A stretch of 14,802 nucleotides of DNA. Source: Rhizobiales bacterium UBA697. Its GTDB lineage: Bacteria > Pseudomonadota > Alphaproteobacteria > Rhizobiales > Ancalomicrobiaceae. This document shows positions 8,676 to 14,802 of this stretch, one piece after another. Below the pieces are notes generated by a model, which had not been told where the DNA came from, did no database searches, and was given only the letters and a program-made list of their open reading frames with translations. Positions within the stretch are counted from its first letter, which is position 1, and every line of letters begins with the position of its first letter. The stretch covers positions 1 to 14,802 of the forward strand of contig DBMN01000091.1 in assembly GCA_002298965.1 (NCBI GenBank), read 5' to 3'. Made by a program: the position numbers and the translations under genes.

Positions 8676-10856
8676 TCACGCCACCAGCGGCCCGGTTGCG
8701 ACCGCCTCGACCCGCACGGTCTTCAACGCCGTGCGCTCGGCCGAGAAGCCGACGGAGAGCTCGAAGACGCCCGGCTCGACCACCGGCTCCAGTGCCGCGT
8801 CGAGCACGGCGAAGTCGGCCGGCGCCAGCGCGAAGGCGAGGTCGTGGCTCTCGCCAGGGGAAAGATCGAATGTCTCGAAGCGGCGCAGCTCGATGATCGG
8901 CCGCGCGGTCGAGGCGACGACGTCGCGCAGGAAGAGGAAGACCGTGGTCGAGGCCGCGACCGCCCCTTCGTTCGTCACCCGCGTCGAGACCGTCACGCCC
9001 TCGCCGGGCGCGAAGGTCGGCGCCGACACGGCCGGTTCGTCGAGGGCGAAGCGGCTGTAGGACAGGCCGTGGCCGAAGACGAACTGCGGCGCGTTGGGAA
9101 TGTCGAGATACTGGGTGGTGAAGTGCTCGCCGGCGACGAAGGGCCGCCCCGACGGCCGCGCCGCATAGAAGACCGGGATCTGGCCGACGTCGATCGGCCA
9201 GGAGACCGGCAGCCGCCCCGAGGGCGAGCGCTTGCCCGCGAGCACCGCGCCGACGGCGTGACCGCCCTCCGAGCCCGGGAACCAGGCGACCAGCGTCGCG
9301 TCGATCTTCTCCAGAAGGTCCTTCTCGACCAGCGGTCGGCCGCACGTCAGCACGCAGACGGTCGGCTTGCCGAGCGCCAGGATCGCCTCGGCGAGATCGC
9401 GCTGGCGGCCGGTCAGCCGCGGTTCGGCGCGGCTCGCCGCCTCGCCGGTGATCTCGCCGGGCTCGCCGAGGAGCAGGACGACGACCTCGGCCGTCTCGGC
9501 CGCTGCGACGGCCTCCGCAATCAGTCGGCGGTCGTCGGTGTCGTCGGCGGCCGCCTCGGGATTGCAGCCGCGAGCGATGCGGATCTCGCGGTCGGGGAAG
9601 GCCGCCTCGATGCCGGGGCGCAGCGTGACGATCTCGTCCTGATCGCCGAGCCCGTACCACGAGCCGAGCATCTGCATGCGCTCGTCGCCGAAGGGGCCGA
9701 CGAGGGCGATCGGCCCGCCGGTTGCCGCGAGCGGCAGCACGTCGTTCCTGTTGGTCAGCAGCGTCAGCGTCGCCTCCGCCGCCTCGCGCACCGCGGCGCG
9801 GCGCTCGAGCCGGGTCGAGCGGGCGAGGTTCTCCGGCCGGCCGCGACCGTAGGGGTCGTCGAAGAGGCCGAGGCGCTCCTTGACCGAGAGGACGCGCAAC
9901 ACGGCGGCGTCGACGTCCTCCATGGAGATCAGGCCGCGCTCGAGCGCGACCGGGATGCCGGCGTGGTAGGCGCCGCTCATCATGTCGAGGTCCATGCCGG
10001 CCTTCAGCGCGATGGCGGCGGCCTCGACCGGGTCGGCGGCGACGCCGTGGGCGATCAACTCGCCGATCGCGTCGTAGTCGGAGACATAGATGCCGTCGAA
10101 GCCCCAGCGGGTGCGGACGAGGTCGGTGAGCCAGCCGCGATCGCCCGACATGGGGCGGCCGGCGATGTCGACGAAGGCCGGCATGATGGCGATGCAGCCG
10201 GCCTTCACCGCCGCCTCGAAGGCCGGCAGATAGACCTCGTGCAGGGTGCGGTCGGAGAGCTCGACCGAGGCGTAGTCGCGCCCGGCGATCGAGGCGCCGT
10301 AGGCGGCGAAGTGCTTGGCCGTGGCGGCGAGCGACGACGGCGCGGCGGTGTCGGCGCCCTGAAAGCCCGCGACCTTGGCCCGTGCCATGGCGCGGCCGAC
10401 GACCGGGTCCTCACCCGGCCCCTCGACGATGCGGCCCCAGCGGGGATCGCGGGCGACGTCGAGCATCGGCGCGAAGGTCAGCGCCAGACCGGCGTCGGTC
10501 GCCTCCTCGGCGGCGACGCGGGCGGTCTTCTCCCAGAGATCGGGGCGGAAGCTCGCCGCCTCGCCGATCGGCGCCGGGGCGGCGGTGAGGTAGCCGTGGA
10601 TGACGTCGAGGCCGAAGAGCAGCGGGATCTTCAGCCGGCTCTCCTCCACCGCGACCTTCTGCAGCGCGTGGATGCGCTCGACGCCGACGAGGTTCAGCAC
10701 CGAGCCGAAGCGGCCGGCGCGGACGTCCTCGACGGTCGGTTCGGTCGCCGCCTTCGGCCCGGTGACGATGGTCTCGGCGCCGAGCGATTCCATCACCAGC
10801 TGGCCGACCTTCTCCTCGAGGGTCATGGCGGTGAGAAGCGAGCGGATCCGGGACAT
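8676..10856 (-). CDS. bglX: Family 3 beta-glucosidase (BglX-like), cytoplasmic
   Basis: This 726-residue GH3 enzyme probably removes terminal glucose from beta-glucosides. The N-terminal TIM-barrel domain (about 1-335) contains the substrate-binding KHF at 181-183 and the nucleophile Asp260 in YVSDYDAIGE. The alpha/beta sandwich domain (about 365-590) carries the likely acid/base Glu472 in ITGEAASR. A fibronectin III-like domain (about 635-715) closes the protein. E. coli BglX is a periplasmic ~765-residue protein; this one starts directly at the conserved MTLEEKVGQL block without a signal peptide, so it should be cytoplasmic and act on imported sugars. ATG 10856 has a GAAGG ribosome binding site 8 bases upstream. 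It is divergent from the SbmA-like ABC gene across 111 bp and convergent with the MFS gene. The symbol is by family resemblance. Confidence 0.92.
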   Translation of the reverse strand: MSRIRSLLTAMTLEEKVGQLVMESLGAETIVTGPKAATEPTVEDVRAGRFGSVLNLVGVERIHALQKVAVEESRLKIPLLFGLDVIHGYLTAAPAPIGEAASFRPDLWEKTARVAAEEATDAGLALTFAPMLDVARDPRWGRIVEGPGEDPVVGRAMARAKVAGFQGADTAAPSSLAATAKHFAAYGASIAGRDYASVELSDRTLHEVYLPAFEAAVKAGCIAIMPAFVDIAGRPMSGDRGWLTDLVRTRWGFDGIYVSDYDAIGELIAHGVAADPVEAAAIALKAGMDLDMMSGAYHAGIPVALERGLISMEDVDAAVLRVLSVKERLGLFDDPYGRGRPENLARSTRLERRAAVREAAEATLTLLTNRNDVLPLAATGGPIALVGPFGDERMQMLGSWYGLGDQDEIVTLRPGIEAAFPDREIRIARGCNPEAAADDTDDRRLIAEAVAAAETAEVVVLLLGEPGEITGEAASRAEPRLTGRQRDLAEAILALGKPTVCVLTCGRPLVEKDLLEKIDATLVAWFPGSEGGHAVGAVLAGKRSPSGRLPVSWPIDVGQIPVFYAARPSGRPFVAGEHFTTQYLDIPNAPQFVFGHGLSYSRFALDEPAVSAPTFAPGEGVTVSTRVTNEGAVAASTTVFLFLRDVVASTARPIIELRRFETFDLSPGESHDLAFALAPADFAVLDAALEPVVEPGVFELSVGFSAERTALKTVRVEAVATGPLVA

Positions 10857-10967
10857 GTCTCGTGCCTTCGTCTCATGGGCGGGACGGGACGCCTCGCCGC
10901 GGATATGATCGTCGAAGCACCATGTAAGATCCGCTTCCCGCCACTGGCAATCCGTCGGAAACCGCCC
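10857..10967. promoter_or_regulatory. Divergent promoter region, beta-glucosidase / SbmA-like ABC transporter
   Basis: This 111 bp region must hold promoters or leaders for both divergent genes. Its middle is AT-richer (about 10901-10930) and contains TAAGAT at 10925-10930, a possible -10 for the plus-strand gene, without a good -35. No operator-like dyad is evident. A GGAA ribosome binding site lies 7 bases before ATG 10968. Confidence 0.4.
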
Positions 10968-12785
10968 ATGTCAGAACCCGCAGGGACCGCCGAGAACCGG
11001 GACACCCCGCTCTTCGGAGCGCCGCTTTCCCCCCATGGCGGGACCTTCGTGCAGGTCGCGCAGGTGATTCGCCGCATGCGCGGCGCGCCGGAGCGCAAGG
11101 CGCTCGCCTGGCTGGTGCTGGGCGTGGTGGCGATGATCGTCTCCAACAACCTCATGCAGATCAAACTCAACGACTGGCAGGGCCTGTTCTACGACGCGCT
11201 GGAGCGGCGCGACTGGCCGGGCTTCGTCGGTGAGGCGCTGCACTTCCTCCAGATCGCCGGCACGCTGCTCGTCCTCGTCGTGCTCCAGACCTGGGGCGTC
11301 GAGATGATCAAGGTGCAGATCCGCTCCTGGCTGACGCGGCATCTGCTCGACGACTGGCTGACCGCCAACCATTCCTGGCTCCTCACCTTCGCCGGCGAAG
11401 TGGGCGCCAACCCCGACCAGCGCATCCACGAGGACACGCGACACCTCGCCGAGCTCACCGCCGACCTCGGCGCCAGTCTGGTGCAGGCGACGCTGCTGCT
11501 CGTCTCCTTCATCGGCGTCCTCTGGGTGCTCTCGGAACAGGTGAAGTTCGAGATCGACGGCAAGCTGGTCGGCATCCCCGGCTACATGGTGTGGTGCGCC
11601 ATCGCCTTCGCGCTCGCCGGTTCGGCGCTGACCTATTTCGTCGGCCGGCCGATGGTCGGCGACAACGCCGCCCGCTACGCCCGCGAGGCCGACATGCGCT
11701 TCGCCCTCGTCCGCATCGGCGAACAGGCGGAGGGCATCACCCTCTACGGCGGCGAAGCGGACGAGCGGCGCTCGATCGACATGCTGTTCGACCGCGTGCT
11801 CGGCGCGATGAAGCGGCTGGTCGACGATCTCGCCCGGCTCACCTGGGTCACCTCCGGCTACGGCTGGCTCGCCCTCGTCGTGCCGGTGATCGTCGCCTCG
11901 CCCGGCTATTTCTCCGGCGCCATGTCGCTCGGCGGGCTGATGATGGTGGTCAACTCGTTCAACCAGGTGCAGTCGTCGCTGCGCTGGTTCGTCGACAACT
12001 TCTCGCGCATCGCCGACTGGCGGGCGACGCTCGGCCGCGTCGAGGCGCTGCACGAGGCGCTCGCAGCCCTCGACCGACCGCTGGGCGCCGACGGCCATTT
12101 CGACTGTATCGAGGACGCCTCCGACGGCATCCGCTTCGAGGGCTTCGAGCTGAAACTCCCCGTCGGGCGCTCGGGCTTCGCCACGCCGGACGTGGCGATC
12201 GAACGCGGCGAGCGGGTGCAGATCGTCGGCGACACCGGCACCGGCAAGAACACGCTGTTCCTCGCCATCGCCGGTCTCTGGTCGCGCGGCCAGGGCACGA
12301 TCCGCCATCCGCCGCGCGGGCGGATGATCTTCCTGCCCGAGCGGCCCTATTTCCCGATCGGCACGCTGCGCGCGGCGCTCGCCTATCCCGATCCGAGCGG
12401 CACGATCGCCGACCAGGACGCGACGGCGATGCTCGACGCCGTCGGGCTGCACCGGCTGACCGCGTGCCTCGACGAGACGCTGCGCTGGGATCGCGATCTC
12501 GCCATCGACGAACAGCAGATGCTCGCCTTCGCCCGCGCGCTGCTCCATGCCCCCGACTGGGTGATCATGGAGGACGCCACCTCGGCGCTCGCGGCCAAGG
12601 CGCAGCGGCGGATCTTCGGCCTTCTCTCCGCCCGCGAGACCCTGTCGGTGGTGGCGTTGGTCAAGGCGGCCGACGACGATCCGTTCTACGGTCGCACGCT
12701 CACCCTCGAGCGGCGCGGCAACGGTCGTCGCGTCAAGAACGGGCTCAGGACGCGGAACGGTCCCGCGTCGGCGACCGGCCGCTGA
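10968..12785 (+). CDS. SbmA/BacA-YddA-like ABC transporter (fused permease-ATPase) with degenerate ATPase motifs
   Basis: This 605-residue half-transporter has a membrane domain of the SbmA/BacA family fused to an ABC ATPase domain, like E. coli YddA. The membrane part (about 40-350) has NDWQGLFYDALERRDW (68-83) after the first segment, and the coupling region EQAEGITLYGGEADER (252-267). The ATPase domain (about 385-585) is recognisable throughout but altered at nearly every catalytic motif. Walker A is GDTGTGKN (421-428, Asn for Ser). The Q-loop has Glu458 for Gln. The signature is LAIDEQQ (511-517) instead of LSxGEQQ. Walker B is VIMED (532-536) for xxxDE. The D-loop Asp is Ala542, and the H-loop His is Lys566. 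The frame is intact. It may be a pseudo-ATPase or work by another energy source; SbmA/BacA themselves are proton-driven. Possible cargoes are peptides or lipids. The 3' end overlaps the convergent small gene by 41 bases. Confidence 0.9.
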   Translation: MSEPAGTAENRDTPLFGAPLSPHGGTFVQVAQVIRRMRGAPERKALAWLVLGVVAMIVSNNLMQIKLNDWQGLFYDALERRDWPGFVGEALHFLQIAGTLLVLVVLQTWGVEMIKVQIRSWLTRHLLDDWLTANHSWLLTFAGEVGANPDQRIHEDTRHLAELTADLGASLVQATLLLVSFIGVLWVLSEQVKFEIDGKLVGIPGYMVWCAIAFALAGSALTYFVGRPMVGDNAARYAREADMRFALVRIGEQAEGITLYGGEADERRSIDMLFDRVLGAMKRLVDDLARLTWVTSGYGWLALVVPVIVASPGYFSGAMSLGGLMMVVNSFNQVQSSLRWFVDNFSRIADWRATLGRVEALHEALAALDRPLGADGHFDCIEDASDGIRFEGFELKLPVGRSGFATPDVAIERGERVQIVGDTGTGKNTLFLAIAGLWSRGQGTIRHPPRGRMIFLPERPYFPIGTLRAALAYPDPSGTIADQDATAMLDAVGLHRLTACLDETLRWDRDLAIDEQQMLAFARALLHAPDWVIMEDATSALAAKAQRRIFGLLSARETLSVVALVKAADDDPFYGRTLTLERRGNGRRVKNGLRTRNGPASATGR

Positions 12786-12993
12786 GGCCGGGGCCGCCGC
12801 GACGCTCGTCGGGGCGGCCGGGGCGCTGGGCCTGCCGCCGCAGCGCGCGTTCGGCCGACCAGGGGTCGGAGAAGCGCGCGCCCTCGAAGGCGCGGAAGCG
12901 GCCGGCCAGCGCATGGAAGGCGTAGGACTCGCCTTCGAGGACGAGGATGCCCGCCTCGACGTCGTCGATCTCGATCAGGTAACGGTCGAACAT
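12745..12993 (-). CDS. Small conserved-looking protein of unknown function
   Basis: I do not recognise this 82-residue protein. The start MFDRYLIEIDDVEAGILVLEGESYAFHA is preceded by CGGAG 6-7 bases upstream, which favours it over an ORF extension to 13065. Residues 1-52 look like a folded domain with alternating hydrophobic strands and aromatic residues (YAFHALAGRFRAFEGARFSDPWSAERA). Residues 53-82 are Arg/Gly/Pro/Ser-rich and probably disordered. There is no membrane segment, signal peptide or cysteine pair. The last 41 bases overlap the 3' end of the convergent ABC gene on the other strand. It follows the GMC gene by 103 bp on the same strand with hairpins between, so it may have its own promoter. 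Confidence 0.65.
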   Translation of the reverse strand: MFDRYLIEIDDVEAGILVLEGESYAFHALAGRFRAFEGARFSDPWSAERALRRQAQRPGRPDERRGGPGLSGRSPTRDRSAS

Positions 12994-13065
12994 GGGGCGC
13001 TCCGCAACTTCGTGGCGCGCCCCTTCCACCAGACTTCGATGCCATCCGCATGACGGTTCGCCCAA

Positions 13066-13094
13066 CCCGTCGTGACGGGGGGAACATGTCCCCC
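13066..13094 (-). terminator. Hairpin cluster just after the GMC oxidoreductase stop
   Basis: On the minus strand, 2 bases after the GMC stop codon, positions 13089-13094 pair with 13078-13083 (6 bp, C/G-rich plus one A-T, 5-base loop). Next to it CCCGTC (13066-13071) pairs with GACGGG (13074-13079), sharing bases with the first stem, so the two are alternatives. There is no clear T-run. It may be a weak or Rho-assisted 3' end, or a processing signal. Confidence 0.4.
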
Positions 13095-13096
13095 GC

Positions 13097-14704
13097 TCAG
13101 CCGCGGCGGCGATCCTCGCGGATCATCGCGGCCCCCTTGTCGGCGATCATGATCGTCGGCGAATTGGTGTTGCCGGAGACGATCGTCGGCATCACCGAGG
13201 CGTCGACCACGCGCAGGCCCGAGACGCCGCGCACCCTGAGACGGGCGTCGGTCACCGCCATGGAATCGCAGTCGACGCCCATCCTGGCGGTGCCGACGGG
13301 GTGGAAGATCGTCGTGCCGATGTCCCCTGCCGCCTTCGCCAGTTCCTCGTCGGTGACGAGCCGCGCGTCGGGCAGATGCGCGGTCGGGCGGAAACGGGCG
13401 AGCGCCGGGGCCTCGACGACGCGGCGGGCGAGGCGGATCGAATCGATGGCGACGCGGCGATCCTCGTCGGTCGAGAGGTAGTTCGGCCGGATCGCCGGCG
13501 CCGCCGCCGGGTCGGTCGAGCGGGCATGGATCGAGCCGCGCGCGGTCGGGCGCAGGTTGCACACCGACACCGTGAAGGCGCCGAACGGGTGCATCGGCTC
13601 GCCGAACCTGTCGAGCGACAGCGGCTGGATGTGGAACTCGACGTTGGGCGTCGCGTGGTCGGGCGACGAGCGGGTGAAGGCGCCGAACTGCGACGGCGCC
13701 ATCGCCATCGGGCCGCGGCGGAAGAGGGCGTATTCGATCCCCATCCAGGCGCGCTCGAGGAGCTTCGGATACATCGTGTTGAGGGTCCGCGTGCCCTCGA
13801 CCTTGAAGACGGTCCTGAGCTGCAGGTGATCCTGCAGGTTCTCGCCGACGCCGGGCAGGTTCGCGACCAGCGGCACGCCGAGTTCGGCGAGACGGGCGGC
13901 ATCGCCGACGCCGGAGCGCTCGAGGATCGCCGGCGAGGCGACGGCACCGGCCGAGAGCACCACTTCGCGCGACGCCGCGACCCGTTCCTCACGGCCGTCA
14001 CGGCGGTAGGCGACGCCGCTCGCCCGCGTGCCCTCGAAGAGGACGCGATCGGCGAGCGCACCGGTGATCACGGTGAGATTGGGCCGGCCGAGCGCCGGCT
14101 TCAGGAAGCCGCGCGCCGCCGACCAGCGCCGGCCGCGCTTCTGGTTGACCTGGAAATAGGCCGAGCCCTCGTTGTCGCCGCCGTTGAAGTCGGCGACCTT
14201 CGGGATGCCGCACGCTTCCGCCGCATCGGCGAAGGCGTCGAGGATCTCCCAGCGCATGCGCGCCTGATCGACCCGCCATTCGCCGCCGGCGCCGTGGTTC
14301 GGCGAGGCGCCGAGGAAGTGGTCCTCGTGCCACTTGAAGACCGGGAAGACGTCGTCCCAGCCCCAGCCTTCGAGGCCGGAGGCGCGCCAGCGCTCGTAAT
14401 CGGCCTTCTGGCCGCGCAGGTAGAGCATGGCGTTGATCGCCGAGGAGCCGCCGAGCACCTTACCCCGCGGGTACTTCAGCGACCGGCCGTTCAGCCCCGG
14501 ATCGGGCTCGGTCTGGAAACACCAGTCGGCGCGCGGGTTGCCGATGGCGAAGAGGTAGCCGACGGGGATGTGGAACCAGATCCAGTCGTCCTTGCCGCCC
14601 GCCTCGAGCAGGCAGACGCGAACGTCGGGGTCCGACGACAGCCGGTTGGCGAGGACGCAGCCGGCGGAGCCACCGCCGACGATCACGTAGTCGTAGGTTT
14701 CCAT
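13097..14704 (-). CDS. GMC-family FAD-dependent oxidoreductase (choline/alcohol dehydrogenase-like)
   Basis: This 535-residue flavoprotein of the glucose-methanol-choline family oxidises an alcohol or polyol, passing electrons to the respiratory chain or another acceptor. METYDYVIVGGGSAGCVLANRL gives the FAD-binding GxGxxG-type motif at 10-15. GMC signature 1 is GKVLGGSSAINAMLYLRG and signature 2 is in SAGAVASPAILERSGVG. The catalytic His468 lies in IFHPVGTARMG, and the second active-site residue is an Asn in SGNTNSPTIMI (512-514) rather than His. Such proteins are often called choline dehydrogenase, but BetA has a different His motif and no betB, betI or choline transporter is nearby, so an AlkJ/PEG-dehydrogenase-like alcohol substrate is at least as likely. 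A strong GGGAGGA ribosome binding site precedes ATG 14704. Hairpins follow the stop codon. Confidence 0.93.
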   Translation of the reverse strand: METYDYVIVGGGSAGCVLANRLSSDPDVRVCLLEAGGKDDWIWFHIPVGYLFAIGNPRADWCFQTEPDPGLNGRSLKYPRGKVLGGSSAINAMLYLRGQKADYERWRASGLEGWGWDDVFPVFKWHEDHFLGASPNHGAGGEWRVDQARMRWEILDAFADAAEACGIPKVADFNGGDNEGSAYFQVNQKRGRRWSAARGFLKPALGRPNLTVITGALADRVLFEGTRASGVAYRRDGREERVAASREVVLSAGAVASPAILERSGVGDAARLAELGVPLVANLPGVGENLQDHLQLRTVFKVEGTRTLNTMYPKLLERAWMGIEYALFRRGPMAMAPSQFGAFTRSSPDHATPNVEFHIQPLSLDRFGEPMHPFGAFTVSVCNLRPTARGSIHARSTDPAAAPAIRPNYLSTDEDRRVAIDSIRLARRVVEAPALARFRPTAHLPDARLVTDEELAKAAGDIGTTIFHPVGTARMGVDCDSMAVTDARLRVRGVSGLRVVDASVMPTIVSGNTNSPTIMIADKGAAMIREDRRRG

Positions 14705-14783
14705 CGGTTCCTCCCGAAGGTCGCGCGTCGATTGCCTGACCGTCTCCTCGGTCCGGGTCGACCATGGCCGCGAGGGCGATCCC

Positions 14784-14802
14784 CCCTCCCCTCAGGGGAG
14801 GG
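14784..14802. repeat. Palindrome at the right window edge, upstream of the GMC gene
   Basis: A 9-base arm, CCCTCCCCT, is mirrored by AGGGGAGGG around one central base, and the window stops at its last base. It resembles the G/C-only stems of REP-like elements and may be the edge of a fourth element or a terminator of the gene beyond. The 98 bp between it and the GMC start hold the ribosome binding site and nothing else I can name. Confidence 0.45.

Noticed and set aside
8844..10967. A very long plus-strand open frame leading into the ABC transporter, suggesting a ~1300-residue fusion
   Set aside because: The upstream part is the antisense of the GH3 gene in GC-rich codon usage, with no recognisable domain. 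The transporter has its own ATG and ribosome binding site at 10968.
10971..12914. 647-residue minus-strand open frame opposite the ABC gene (with similar ones opposite ahpF and the GH13 gene)
   Set aside because: These are GC-bias shadows: rich in Arg, Asp, Gly and Ala, without family similarity and opposite strongly conserved genes.
13097..14704. Naming the GMC oxidoreductase betA (choline dehydrogenase)
   Set aside because: Its active-site motif is HPVGTARMG and no choline or betaine genes are adjacent, so the specific name is not supported.

Overview
The window looks like chromosomal sequence from a GC-rich alphaproteobacterium, probably of the order Hyphomicrobiales (Rhizobiales). The evidence is strong G/C third-position bias, the linked fmt-truA pair, an ahpC-ahpF pair behind an OxyR-type operator, and REP-like intergenic palindromes of the 'ccttctccc...gggagaag' kind seen in this group. 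That placement is inference; no rRNA or other marker gene is present. Nine protein genes are complete and one (truA) is cut by the left edge. I see no tRNA, rRNA, insertion sequence, integrase, phage gene or CRISPR array.

Layout. Positions 1-2629, minus strand: a fumarylacetoacetate-hydrolase-family enzyme, then fmt (Met-tRNA formyltransferase) and truA (tRNA pseudouridine synthase A), the last two coupled through a TGATG stop/start overlap. Positions 2630-2993: a divergent control region with a near-consensus four-element OxyR-type site and a structured leader. Positions 2994-5280, plus strand: ahpC and ahpF, a complete peroxide-reducing system, separated by a strong GC hairpin. Positions 5281-5683: an inverted pair of REP-like elements followed by the upstream region of a GH13 alpha-glucosidase (5684-7318). 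Positions 7446-8675: a Bcr/CflA-type MFS exporter whose stop codon directly abuts the stop codon of a convergent cytoplasmic GH3 beta-glucosidase (8676-10856, minus). Divergent from that is an SbmA/YddA-like ABC exporter (10968-12785). Its 3' end overlaps a small convergent gene of unknown function (12745-12993). A GMC flavoprotein oxidoreductase (13097-14704, minus) closes the window.

Working together. AhpC and AhpF form a peroxidase and its NADH-dependent reductase, likely induced by peroxide through OxyR. Fmt and TruA serve translation. The GH13 and GH3 enzymes both lack signal peptides and would act on imported alpha- and beta-glucosides, but no sugar importer or regulator is present here.

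The most unusual item is the ABC exporter. Its reading frame is intact and the transporter fold is well preserved, yet nearly every catalytic motif of its ATPase domain is altered: Walker A GKN, Q-loop Glu, a broken signature motif, a swapped Walker B Glu-Asp, no D-loop Asp and no H-loop His. It may be a pseudo-ATPase transporter related to the proton-driven SbmA/BacA proteins. I did not find a clearly new multi-gene system.
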